A stretch of 64,000 nucleotides of DNA. Source: Desulfoluna limicola (GTDB taxonomy: Bacteria > Desulfobacterota > Desulfobacteria > Desulfobacterales > Desulfolunaceae). Shown here in pieces: positions 34,686-41,987 of this stretch. The notes below the pieces were generated by a model. That model saw nothing but the letters and a program-made list of their open reading frames with translations. It made no database searches and had not been told where the DNA came from. The position numbers and the translations under genes are program-made. Where the stretch lies: assembly GCF_021654575.1 (NCBI RefSeq), contig NZ_AP024488.1, positions 1,116,001 through 1,180,000 on the forward strand, given 5' to 3'. Each line of letters starts with the position of its first letter. Positions within the stretch are counted from its first letter, which is position 1.

Positions 34686-36161
34686 ATGAAACAGAGAGAT
34701 CAATGGGGGACCCGTCTCGGGTTTATCCTTGCGGCGGTGGGATCCGCCATCGGTATGGGGAACATCTGGCGCTTTCCCTACATGGTATATGAAAACGGTG
34801 GGGGTGCTTTTCTGATCCCCTACTTTGTTGCAGTCTTCACGGCCGGTATCCCTTTGTTGATCCTTGAGTTCGGCGTGGGGCAGAAATATGCGGGGTCAAC
34901 CCCGGCGACCTTTCGTACGCTGAAGGAGAAGTGGGCCTGGATCGGCTGGTGGCAGATTCTCGTCTGTTTTGTCATCGCGTGTTATTATGTGGTGATTATC
35001 GGTTGGTCCTTCTCTTATCTCACATTCTCCTTCAATCTCGGGTGGGGGGAAGATACCGCGGGCTTCTTTTTCAATGAGTACCTGCACATCTCCAATGGGC
35101 CCTTTGAGCTGGGTGGAATTCAGTGGCATATTCTCGCTCCCCTGGCCATGGTTTGGCTTGTTTGCTGGGGCGTGCTCATGTGCGGCGTCAAGAAAGGCAT
35201 TGAGGCGGCCAACAAGTTCTTCATGCCCGCCCTGTTCCTGATGGTGATCCTCATCATGGCTCGCGCGGTGACCATGCCGGGTGCTGTGGATGGCCTCAAC
35301 TGGCTCTTTAAACCCGATTTTGCCAAGTTAGGCGACATCAAGGTGTGGGCAGCCGCCTTTGGCCAGGTGTTTTTCTCCCTGAGCGTCGGCTTTGCCATTA
35401 TGATCACTTACTCGAGCTACCTCTCCGAAGAGGCGGATATCAACAACAACGCGTTCATGACAGCCTTTATCAACTGCGGCTTCTCCATGCTCGCCGGCAT
35501 CATGATCTTCTCCGTTCTCGGATACATGGCCGCACAGAAAGGTGTGCCCATCCAGGAAGTGGTGAAGTCAGGCGTGAGTCTTGCCTTTGTCACCATTCCC
35601 CAGGCCATTAACTTTATGCCCGGGGCCACCTTTATCGGGATACTCTTCTTCCTCTCCCTGCTCTTTGCCGGGGTGAGCTCCATGATCTCCATCTGTGAAG
35701 CGTGTATCGCGGGTATCCTTGAGGGGTTCAAGGTCAGCCGTAAGGCGGCCACGAGTCTTTTGTGCGGCCTCGGTTTTCTCGTGAGCCTTGTCTATACCAC
35801 AGGGGGCGGCCTCTATGTCCTCGATATTGTGGACCACTTCATCAATACATACGCTGTTCTGCTTGGCGGGTTTATTGAAATTGTTCTGCTGTCCTGGTTT
35901 TTCCGCCTGGAGACCATCCGGGAGCACGTCAACCGCACCTCCGATTTTATGGTGGGAAGCTGGTGGACCTTCTGCCTTAAGTTCTTCACCTCTTTTGTGT
36001 TGGGCTACATGCTGGTGATGAAGTGTGTTGGGGATATCAAAACCCCCTACGAGGGGTACCCCCTGGAGGCTTTGGGCGTTTACGGCTGGGCCGTTGTTGC
36101 TGCGTTGCCCGTTGTTGCAGTGATTCTTGCTAAATCCGACTCTCTGGGTCGAAAGGAGTAG
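34686..36161 (+). CDS. Neurotransmitter:sodium symporter family amino-acid transporter
   Basis: A 491-residue NSS (LeuT-fold) transporter with about twelve membrane segments. Helix 1 carries the family signature RLGFILAAVGSAIGMGNIWR with the unwound Na+/substrate site, followed by FPYMVYENGGGAFLIPYF. Helix 6 reads FFSLSVGFAIMITYSSYL. It imports an amino acid with Na+. The 32-residue MetS-like protein starts 6 bp downstream. The nearby serine dehydratase and asparaginase suggest amino-acid catabolism, but the substrate is not determined. Confidence 0.93.
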   Translation: MKQRDQWGTRLGFILAAVGSAIGMGNIWRFPYMVYENGGGAFLIPYFVAVFTAGIPLLILEFGVGQKYAGSTPATFRTLKEKWAWIGWWQILVCFVIACYYVVIIGWSFSYLTFSFNLGWGEDTAGFFFNEYLHISNGPFELGGIQWHILAPLAMVWLVCWGVLMCGVKKGIEAANKFFMPALFLMVILIMARAVTMPGAVDGLNWLFKPDFAKLGDIKVWAAAFGQVFFSLSVGFAIMITYSSYLSEEADINNNAFMTAFINCGFSMLAGIMIFSVLGYMAAQKGVPIQEVVKSGVSLAFVTIPQAINFMPGATFIGILFFLSLLFAGVSSMISICEACIAGILEGFKVSRKAATSLLCGLGFLVSLVYTTGGGLYVLDIVDHFINTYAVLLGGFIEIVLLSWFFRLETIREHVNRTSDFMVGSWWTFCLKFFTSFVLGYMLVMKCVGDIKTPYEGYPLEALGVYGWAVVAALPVVAVILAKSDSLGRKE

Positions 36162-36166
36162 CCACG

Positions 36167-36265
36167 ATGGAAACATCCGCTGTATTGATGATGGTTTTTG
36201 GTCTGGGAGTGACCTGGGGAGGCGCCTGCTTTTGCATTGGCGTTGCCCTGCGCAACCTCAAGTAG
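36167..36265 (+). CDS. MetS-like small subunit of NSS transporter
   Basis: A 32-residue single-helix membrane protein (METSAVLMMVFGLGVTWGG, then ACFCIGVALRNLK). It begins 6 bp after the transporter stop, with AAGGAG inside the end of the transporter gene. It matches the pattern of MetS-type small subunits that accompany bacterial NSS methionine/alanine importers: about 30-60 residues, N-terminal S/T, and a GxxxxWGG..FxxxxxxAxR helix. In the characterised case the small protein is needed for transport activity. It is too short for most automated annotation. Confidence 0.75.
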   Translation: METSAVLMMVFGLGVTWGGACFCIGVALRNLK

Positions 36266-36354
36266 GTTGGGGACGCCCTGAAAGAGAAGCATAAAAAAAA
36301 CAGGTCAGATCGAGCGCGGCCTTGTCCGCGCATGGATCTGCGGTGTATATTAAG

Positions 36355-36393
36355 CAATGCCGTCGCGGTTTTCCCGGCGGCATTGTTTGTTTT
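36355..36393 (+). terminator. Intrinsic terminator of the transporter operon
   Basis: CAATGCCG and CGG pair with CCG and CGGCATTG around TTTT, followed by TTTGTTTTG. A second hairpin, GCGCGG-N6-CCGCGC (about 36312-36330), lies just before it without a T-run. Confidence 0.6.
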
Positions 36394-36642
36394 GTGCAAA
36401 CATTTTAACCACGGATTCCGTGGTGACCAATGGCGTTTAAGGTGGTTCTCCTTGCTGTCGACGAGATGTCGATCAGCGTTCATCGTCAACGAGAGTGCCG
36501 ACCGGTGTTGGAGCGCAGGCATGGATCCCCGGTCACTCCGCTTTGCTAAGGCGGGTGTGTCATCGTAAGGTGACGCAATTTATCGGGCCTCACATCCCTG
36601 ATAGCCGGGGAAGACGATACCGAGAATGTCACCGATGCCGTT

Positions 36643-36680
36643 AACCCGCTTTCAAGGTGGCTCACCTTGCTGCCGGAGGC
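36643..36680 (+). repeat. Short right-end module of the repeat family
   Basis: AACCCGCTTT, hairpin CAAGGTG-GCT-CACCTTG (36653-36669), then CTGCCGGAGGC. It lies 26 bp upstream of the serine dehydratase start. Confidence 0.7.
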
Positions 36681-36706
36681 AAGCACTTAAACAAAGGAGA
36701 GAGGTG

Positions 36707-37912
36707 ATGGAATCACTTCGTGAGCTTTACAGGACGGGGGTGGGCCCCTCCAGCAGCCATACCATGGGCCCTCGTCGGGCGGCGGAGATCTTTGCCGCAA
36801 AGCATCCGAACGCAGATTCGTTTCGGGTGGTCCTTTTTGCGAGCCTTGCCGCCACAGGCAAGGGGCACTTAACCGATGTGGCGGTGACTCAGGGATTGGC
36901 CCCGACGCGGGTTGCCATCGACTGGCGGCCCGAGGAGCTTCTTCCCGGCCATCCCAACGGCATGCTCTTCGAAGCCCTGAACGCCAAAGGTGAAAAAGAG
37001 GACGAGTGGCTGGTCTACAGCACCGGAGGCGGCGCCATCAGCGAAACCGGGATGCCTTCCGTGAGCTCTCACACCTACAAACTCAGCAGCATGGAAGAGA
37101 TCCTGGCCCACTGCCTCAAAGAGGGCATTCCCTTCTGGCAGTTTGTGGAAGCCTGTGAAGGGGAGGGCATCTGGGACTTTCTCCGGGAAAAGCTCCATGA
37201 CATGATGGCGTCTCTGGATCGAGGTCTGTCAACCGAAGGGGTCCTTCCCGGCGTCCTGGGGCTCACCCGCAAAGCCTGGACCTTCCACCAGAAAGCCGTC
37301 ATGAGCGGTGACCACTTCCGCCGCACGGGAAAAATCAGCGCTTATGCCCTGGCGGTCTCCGAAGAGAACGCCGCCGGCGGCACCATTGTCACCGCTCCCA
37401 CCTGCGGGGCCTGCGGGGTCCTCCCGGCTGTGATCCGCTATCTTATGGAGGTGGTGAAGGCCGAAGAGGTTATTTTCTTAAGGGCCCTTGCCACCGCCGG
37501 ACTCATCGGGAACCTCATTAAATACAACGCCTCCATCTCCGGTGCCGAAGTGGGGTGCCAGGGGGAGGTGGGGACCGCCTGCGCCATGGCAGCTGGCGCC
37601 GCTGCACAGATTCTCGGAGGTACCGTCCGGCAGGTGGAGTATGCCGCTGAAATGGGCCTTGAACACCACCTGGGCCTCACCTGCGACCCCGTGGCCGGCC
37701 TCGTCCAGATCCCCTGCATCGAACGAAACGCCTTTGCCGCCACACGGGCCATGAACTGTGCCGACTACGCCCTTTTCTCCGACGGCACCCACTTTATCTC
37801 CTTCGACGAGGTGGTCCGCGTCATGCGGCAGACCGGATACGACCTGCCCAGCCCCTATCGCGAAACCTCCGCTGGCGGTCTCGCCCGCGCGTATGAGGAT
37901 CGCATTAAATAG
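36707..37912 (+). CDS. sdaA: L-serine ammonia-lyase, iron-sulfur dependent, single chain
   Basis: The 401-residue length is slightly short of the E. coli enzyme. The N-terminal beta domain has TGVGPSSSHTMGPRRAAEIF and HPNGMLFEAL. The C-terminal alpha domain has APTCGACGVLPAVIRYL, SGAEVGCQGEVGTACAMAAG and LTCDPVAGLVQIPCIERNAFAA, whose cysteines ligate the [4Fe-4S] cluster. It deaminates L-serine to pyruvate. ATG 36707 follows AAAGGAG plus GAGGTG. The longer frame to 36626 reads repeat DNA. Together with the Na+ symporter and asparaginase it suggests use of amino acids as carbon and nitrogen source. Confidence 0.94.
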   Translation: MESLRELYRTGVGPSSSHTMGPRRAAEIFAAKHPNADSFRVVLFASLAATGKGHLTDVAVTQGLAPTRVAIDWRPEELLPGHPNGMLFEALNAKGEKEDEWLVYSTGGGAISETGMPSVSSHTYKLSSMEEILAHCLKEGIPFWQFVEACEGEGIWDFLREKLHDMMASLDRGLSTEGVLPGVLGLTRKAWTFHQKAVMSGDHFRRTGKISAYALAVSEENAAGGTIVTAPTCGACGVLPAVIRYLMEVVKAEEVIFLRALATAGLIGNLIKYNASISGAEVGCQGEVGTACAMAAGAAAQILGGTVRQVEYAAEMGLEHHLGLTCDPVAGLVQIPCIERNAFAATRAMNCADYALFSDGTHFISFDEVVRVMRQTGYDLPSPYRETSAGGLARAYEDRIK

Positions 37913-37930
37913 TTATCAATTTTTTAATAA

Positions 37931-38046
37931 GCCGTTGCGCTTTGACCCGAGAAACGAGGGCCAAAGCGCAGCAGCAACCCGCTTTCAAGGTGGCTCACCT
38001 TGCCGCCGAAGGCCCGGTTTTGACATTACGTTCACCATAGAAGGCT
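37931..38046 (+). repeat. Hairpin repeat between sdaA and ansA, supplying the ansA ribosome site
   Basis: Hairpin 37936-37970 (arms TGCGCTTTG / CAAAGCGCA) surrounds CCGAGAAACGAGGG. AACCCGCTTT, hairpin CAAGGTG-GCT-CACCTTG, CCGCCGAAGGC and the end CACCATAGAAGGC follow. The final AAGG lies 5-6 nt before the ansA ATG. Confidence 0.8.
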
Positions 38047-38049
38047 GGA

Positions 38050-39066
38050 ATGAAAAAGAAGATCTACATAGCGGATACCGGTGGGACCATCGGGATGAGG
38101 CCGGGGGCGAGGGGGTATGAGCCTGCGCCGGGGTTTCTCGGGGAGCAGATGGCGAAGATGGAGGTTTTGAAGAGCCCGCTGATGCCGGAGTACCATATCC
38201 ATGAGTACGATCCCCCCATGGACTCGTCGAGCATGAGCCCGTCGGCCTGGTTTGACATCGCAGAGGACATTGCGGCCCACCACGACGACTACGACGGGTT
38301 TCTGGTGATCCACGGCACCGACACCATGGCGTATACGGCTTCGGCGTTGCCGTACATGCTGGAGGGGTTGCAGAAGCCGGTGATCTTAACCGGCGGGCAG
38401 ATCCCCTTGTGTGAGGTGAGGAACGACTCCCGGGAGAACCTCATCACCGCCATGCTGCTCGCGGCGCGGGACGACATCCCCGAGGTGTGCCTTTTCTTTG
38501 ACAACCGCCTTTTTCGGGGGAACCGCGTCACCAAGTGGAATGCGGGCGGCTTTGACGCCTTTGACTCCCCCAACTTTCCGCCCCTTGGCACCACAGGCAT
38601 CGACATCGAGATCAACCATCGGTTGCTTCTTGAGCGGCCATCCCAAAAGACGCCCCTTCGGGTGCACAAGCTCCACGACTCTCCCGTGGCCGTGCTTCGC
38701 CTTTTCCCCGGCATCTCGGCCGCCGTGGTCAAGAACCTTCTGGCCCCGCCCATCAAAGGGTTGGTCCTAGAGACTTACGGGGTGGGCAATGCCCCGGACA
38801 ACGACCCGGCGCTTATGGCCGTTTTGAAAGAAGCCACGGACCGGGGCGTGGTCATCGTCAACTGCACCCAATGCCTCAAAGGGCGCGTGATGATGGGCAC
38901 CTACGCCACCGGCACCGGTCTTCTGGAAGCCGGGGTCATCAGCGGTTTTGACATGACCCCCGAAGCGGCTTTGGCGAAAATGTTTTTCCTCTTCAGCACC
39001 CGCACTGACATCCATGAAATCCGCACCCTCATGCAGGTAAGCCTTAAGGGCGAACTGACCGAATAA
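38050..39066 (+). CDS. ansA: Type I L-asparaginase
   Basis: A 338-residue cytoplasmic-type asparaginase (no signal peptide). The N-terminal nucleophile Thr lies in YIADTGGTIGM, with the second catalytic block VIHGTDTMAYTASAL. GGQIPLCEVRNDSRENL and LETYGVGNAPDN are family core motifs. It hydrolyses asparagine to aspartate and ammonia. The ATG is preceded by AGAAGGCTGGA, the tail of the repeat between it and sdaA. The 137-bp distance and same direction suggest cotranscription with sdaA. Confidence 0.94.
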   Translation: MKKKIYIADTGGTIGMRPGARGYEPAPGFLGEQMAKMEVLKSPLMPEYHIHEYDPPMDSSSMSPSAWFDIAEDIAAHHDDYDGFLVIHGTDTMAYTASALPYMLEGLQKPVILTGGQIPLCEVRNDSRENLITAMLLAARDDIPEVCLFFDNRLFRGNRVTKWNAGGFDAFDSPNFPPLGTTGIDIEINHRLLLERPSQKTPLRVHKLHDSPVAVLRLFPGISAAVVKNLLAPPIKGLVLETYGVGNAPDNDPALMAVLKEATDRGVVIVNCTQCLKGRVMMGTYATGTGLLEAGVISGFDMTPEAALAKMFFLFSTRTDIHEIRTLMQVSLKGELTE

Positions 39067-39071
39067 ACCCT

Positions 39072-39174
39072 GCCTCCGGCGGGCAGGGGATGATCCCCTG
39101 CACCCCAGGTTTGCGAATACTCCGAGCCCTCGTACCTCGGGCTCGTCATATTCGCTGACGGGCTTCGCCCGTGG
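39072..39174 (-). repeat. Hairpin repeat, inverted, three hairpins, after ansA
   Basis: GCCTCCGGCGG, hairpin GCAGGGGAT-GATCCCCTGC (39083-39101), hairpin 39113-39155 (GCGAATA/TATTCGC outer, CGAGCCC/GGGCTCG inner; minus-strand loop CGAGGTACGAGG), and hairpin ACGGGC-TTC-GCCCGT (39158-39172). It begins 5 bp after the ansA stop. Confidence 0.8.
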
Positions 39175-39424
39175 AAACTGTATAGGTGATACTCTCGGTT
39201 TCGTCTTCCCCGGCTGTCAAAGACGTGAGCACAGATGCGTTGCTCAATAACGAAGGTGACGCATCGACCTTTGCAAGACCGAGTGACCGGGGATCCATGT
39301 GTGGGAACCCACATCGCATGGCTGCTCATTCAGTCATTGGTTGTCACAGATCCAACCGCGTGTCGAGAGCTGTGTGTTGGAAAATAGGGATTGACATTGC
39401 AGATGAAAAGGCCATATTGGTTGA

Positions 39425-39437
39425 TGGGGTCAATCAA
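39425..39437. promoter_or_regulatory. TTGAY-N3-GTCAA palindrome upstream of the marR-type gene
   Basis: TTGATGGGGTCAA lies just upstream (about 16 nt) of the start codon of the MarR gene. It matches three sites upstream of the permease gene (41302, 41440, 41469). A possible promoter, TTGACA (39391) with ATATTG 17 nt later, lies immediately upstream, so binding here would block transcription (autoregulation). Coordinates within 3-4 nt. Confidence 0.5.
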
Positions 39438-39452
39438 ATAAGGAGCGATCAG

Positions 39453-39878
39453 ATGGCTGAGAATACAGAGCAGTTTGTAAAATATATTGATGACATCGTC
39501 TGGCAGTTCGGTATCCATGTCCAGGACAGCAGCTGTTGTTACGGCATGTCCTATGCGGACATCCGGGCTTTGAAGGAGATCTCGTTTGAGTGTGACTGCT
39601 CCATGCAGAATATTGCCCAGAAGCTTGGCTTCACAAAGAGCGGTGCCACGCGGGTGGTGGACAGGCTGGAGAAAAAAGGACTGGCCGAGAGAAGGAAAAG
39701 CGAGACCGATGGCCGGGTCTGCTGCGTGAGCCCCACGACGAAAGGGCGAGAGGCGCTGGATGAGATCAACGGCAATGCACATGCCCGAATGAATGAGATC
39801 GTGGAAAAAATCGACGAGCCCATGAGGCAGATCATTTTAACTGCCCTGAGCAGTTTTCTCAGCGCCACGAAAACATAG
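39453..39878 (+). CDS. MarR family transcriptional regulator
   Basis: A 141-residue winged-helix protein. Recognition region: MSYADIRALKEISF..CSMQNIAQKLGFTKSGATRVVDRLEKKGLAERR, wing KSETDGRVCCVSPTTKG. Several cysteines occur before and in the DNA-binding domain (SSCCYGM, ECDCS, VCCV), which could sense thiol-reactive or metal ligands. ATG 39453 follows AGGAG with 7-nt spacing; the 89-codon extension upstream is unrelated. The shared TTGAY-N3-GTCAA site places the divergent-side permease gene at 40385-41281 in its probable regulon. Confidence 0.9.
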   Translation: MAENTEQFVKYIDDIVWQFGIHVQDSSCCYGMSYADIRALKEISFECDCSMQNIAQKLGFTKSGATRVVDRLEKKGLAERRKSETDGRVCCVSPTTKGREALDEINGNAHARMNEIVEKIDEPMRQIILTALSSFLSATKT

Positions 39879-39907
39879 GCGCAAGGGGTTTCCTTGATGG
39901 ACATGAA

Positions 39908-39943
39908 AGGCACCGGTCGTTTTCGACCGGTGCCTTTTTTTAT
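39908..39943 (+). terminator. Intrinsic terminator of the MarR gene
   Basis: AGGCACCGGTCG / CGACCGGTGCCT, a perfect 12-bp stem followed by TTTTTTT. Confidence 0.9.
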
Positions 39944-39948
39944 TTCAG

Positions 39949-39986
39949 AACCCGCTTTCGAGGTGGCATACCTCGCCGCCGGAGGC
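39949..39986 (+). repeat. Short right-end module of the repeat family
   Basis: AACCCGCTTT, hairpin CGAGGT-GGCAT-ACCTCG, CCGCCGGAGGC. Compared with the common CAAGGT/ACCTTG stem, an A-T pair has become G-C on both arms. Confidence 0.75.
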
Positions 39987-40006
39987 AGGCTGCATTCACA
40001 AACGTC

Positions 40007-40189
40007 TTAGCAGCCGCATCCGCAACAGGCGTTTTTCTTCTCCTTTTTCTCAGGTTGCATCACTGCTGTTTCCTCTGTCGGTTTTGATTCGGTTTCCGGA
40101 ACCTCTTCGAATTGAACCGCACAGCAGCTCTCTTTTTTGTTTCCGCCCAGAAGTTTTCCGAAAAATCCGGTTTTAGTTTTCTTAGTCAT
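40007..40189 (-). CDS. Small cysteine-rich protein, probably metal-binding
   Basis: A 60-residue cytoplasmic protein MTKKTKTGFFGKLLGGNKK..ESCCAVQFEEV....KKNACCGCGC. It has seven cysteines, five of them in the last six residues, and a vicinal pair in the middle. ATG 40189 follows GGAG with 7-nt spacing. It lies downstream of, and on the same strand as, the permease gene, separated by a repeat copy. The clustered thiols suggest binding of a soft metal or metalloid, perhaps delivering it to the permease; this is inference. Confidence 0.7.
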   Translation of the reverse strand: MTKKTKTGFFGKLLGGNKKESCCAVQFEEVPETESKPTEETAVMQPEKKEKKNACCGCGC

Positions 40190-40258
40190 TGGTTCTCTCC
40201 TTATCAATTTGGTGGGTTTTACCGTACGGCACGGGGTGCCGTTTTCATGAAAATCTTC

Positions 40259-40341
40259 GCTAATGATCTCACTCCGAGGAACGAGGGTTGAGATCATTAG
40301 CAACCTGGGGTCCAGGGGATCATCCCCTGGCCGCCGGAGGC
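40259..40341 (+). repeat. Hairpin repeat, direct, between permease and Cys-rich gene
   Basis: Hairpin 40259-40301 has perfect 13-bp arms GCTAATGATCTCA / TGAGATCATTAGC around CCGAGGAACGAGGG. AACCTGGGG, hairpin CCAGGGGAT-C-ATCCCCTGG (40312-40330) and CCGCCGGAGGC follow. Confidence 0.85.
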
Positions 40342-40384
40342 ATTGCTTTTTGTCCGCCCTGTTTTATTATCTCGGCCCTTCTTC

Positions 40385-41281
40385 TTATGCGGGCATCAGG
40401 TTGAACACGTAGCCGCCGATGACAGCCGTGGAGAAAATGACCACAACAATGGCGGCCACCAGGCGCTTGCGGAAGATGCTTGCCAGCATGCTCATCTCCG
40501 GGATCGCCATGCCTGCGCCGCCGATGATCAGGGCGATGACGGCCCCTAAGCTCATGCCTTTCTGGGAGAGGGCAAGGCCAATGGGAATGGCGGTCTCGGC
40601 ACGGATATACAAGGGGATACCGATGACGGCCGCAACGGGGATGGCAAAGGGATTCTCAGGTCCTGCCAGCCTTGCCACAAACTCCTGGGGGAGGTACCCG
40701 TAAATGGCGGCCCCGATCCCGACACCGATGAGAAGGTAGATGAGCACCCCGCAGAAATCCGACCATGCGGAAAGAAAAGAGGCCTTCAGCTTGTCGCCGA
40801 ATGTGGCGGGGATCTCTTTTTCGTTACCGTTGCCGCCATTTTTCAGCCGGACATGTCTCATATATTTTTCCCCGCCGACCTTCTCCAGAATGACGCCGAA
40901 GATGATGGAGGCCACAAAGGTCACCACAAAGTAGATGATGCTGGCCTTCAGCCCCATCATGGCGGCCACCATGGCAAGGATGATGGGATTCAGCAGGGGC
41001 GAGGAGATGACAAAGGACATGACTGGCCCGAAGGGTGCGCCGGCGTTGAGCATTCCTAAGGTCATGGGAATGGTGGAGCAGGCGCAGAAGGGGGTGAGGG
41101 AGCCCACCGTGGCAGCGATGATGTTGCCTAAAATGCCTTTTCTGTTAAGCCAGCCCCGGAGCTTTTCGTGGGGAATGTACATCAGGATCAGGGCCACGAT
41201 GGTGCTGATTCCAAGAAAAAGAACCGTCAGTTCGGCGGTGATAAACGCGAAATACCCAAGGGCCTTTGACAGTGAATTCAT
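40385..41281 (-). CDS. ArsP-like permease (DUF318 family)
   Basis: A 298-residue membrane protein with about eight to ten helices in two repeats, matching the predicted-permease family that includes organoarsenical exporter ArsP. The conserved PFCACSTIPMTLGMLNAGAP and FVISSPLLNPIIL motifs of the first half are mirrored by GIPLYIRAETAIPIGLALSQKG in the second. The two cysteines of FCACS are the usual substrate-binding position. ATG 41281 follows GAAGG; the 41-codon extension to 41404 reads the operator region. It is probably repressed by the MarR protein and works with the Cys-rich small protein. Substrate (metalloid or metal) is uncertain. Confidence 0.85.
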   Translation of the reverse strand: MNSLSKALGYFAFITAELTVLFLGISTIVALILMYIPHEKLRGWLNRKGILGNIIAATVGSLTPFCACSTIPMTLGMLNAGAPFGPVMSFVISSPLLNPIILAMVAAMMGLKASIIYFVVTFVASIIFGVILEKVGGEKYMRHVRLKNGGNGNEKEIPATFGDKLKASFLSAWSDFCGVLIYLLIGVGIGAAIYGYLPQEFVARLAGPENPFAIPVAAVIGIPLYIRAETAIPIGLALSQKGMSLGAVIALIIGGAGMAIPEMSMLASIFRKRLVAAIVVVIFSTAVIGGYVFNLMPA

Positions 41282-41301
41282 GGTAAACCTTCTCTTTTGA
41301 T

Positions 41302-41481
41302 TGATAACGTCAACTAATAGATTAAAATTTTTTGCCCGTTCATGGAGGCTCGCCCGTGCATTGGTGGGTGTCTCTGCTGAAAAAGACATGAAAACTCTGT
41401 ACAACTTCTAAGCACCCGGTTTTATCGGGCGCCTGATTTGTTGATATGGTCAACTATATGGATTTAAATTGACACTGTCAA
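41302..41481. promoter_or_regulatory. Three TTGAY-N3-GTCAA operator copies upstream of the permease
   Basis: TTGATAACGTCAACTA (about 41302), TTGATATGGTCAACTA (about 41440) and TTGACACTGTCAACTA (about 41469) share TTGAY-N3-GTCAACTA. The last two are 29 bp apart. They match the site before the MarR gene. An array of this kind suggests cooperative repression of the leftward permease gene. Confidence 0.55.
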
Positions 41482-41936
41482 CTATTGTCTCGGCGTTTTT
41501 TGCCGGGATCATGGCACGGCAAGGTTGTGATGCGGGATATGTGTTGGGAGGACCACCATTGCTGCGGTGTTGCAGGACATGAAACAGAAAGGGAAAGATT
41601 TGTTGCTGAACAGGTTCTATGGGTGCTTGAAGTCGGGTTGGTTACGGCACATGCCCCATCAGTTGGGAGGGGGGCTTTTGCCCTTTCATTTGCAGGTGCT
41701 TCGATGAGCACCTGTAAATGAGGCGGCGTTTTAGAGACAATTCATCTACGGCCGAGAGCCCGTCGTTGGAATGGCATGGCCCATGGGCTTGCCACGCATG
41801 AGGCATACTCTTGAACAAAGCGTGAATGCGTACCTGAGAGGGTTTGCAGCTCACTATCCTTCATGGATGCTTTTAACCATGAAGAATATGAAGCGCCCTT
41901 CGGGTTACATGAAGAGGTACAAAACACCTTCACCGG

Positions 41937-41981
41937 TTGCTAACCTGGGGTCCAGGGGCTCAGCCCCTGGCCGCCGGAGGC
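41937..41981 (+). repeat. Short right-end module of the repeat family
   Basis: AACCTGGGGT, hairpin CCAGGGGCT-C-AGCCCCTGG (41952-41970), CCGCCGGAGGC, followed by a T-run. Compared with 40312-40330 one A-T pair is replaced by C-G on both arms. It could terminate rightward transcription. Otherwise the 41482-41936 stretch shows no gene I can support. Confidence 0.75.
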
Positions 41982-41987
41982 AGTTTT

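Noticed and set aside
39425..41481. FNR/CRP-type boxes for the TTGAY-N3-GTCAA sites
   Set aside because: FNR boxes are TTGAT-N4-ATCAA (14 nt). All four sites here are 13 nt with a central N3 and GTCAA arm, and a MarR gene is adjacent, so MarR is the better candidate.
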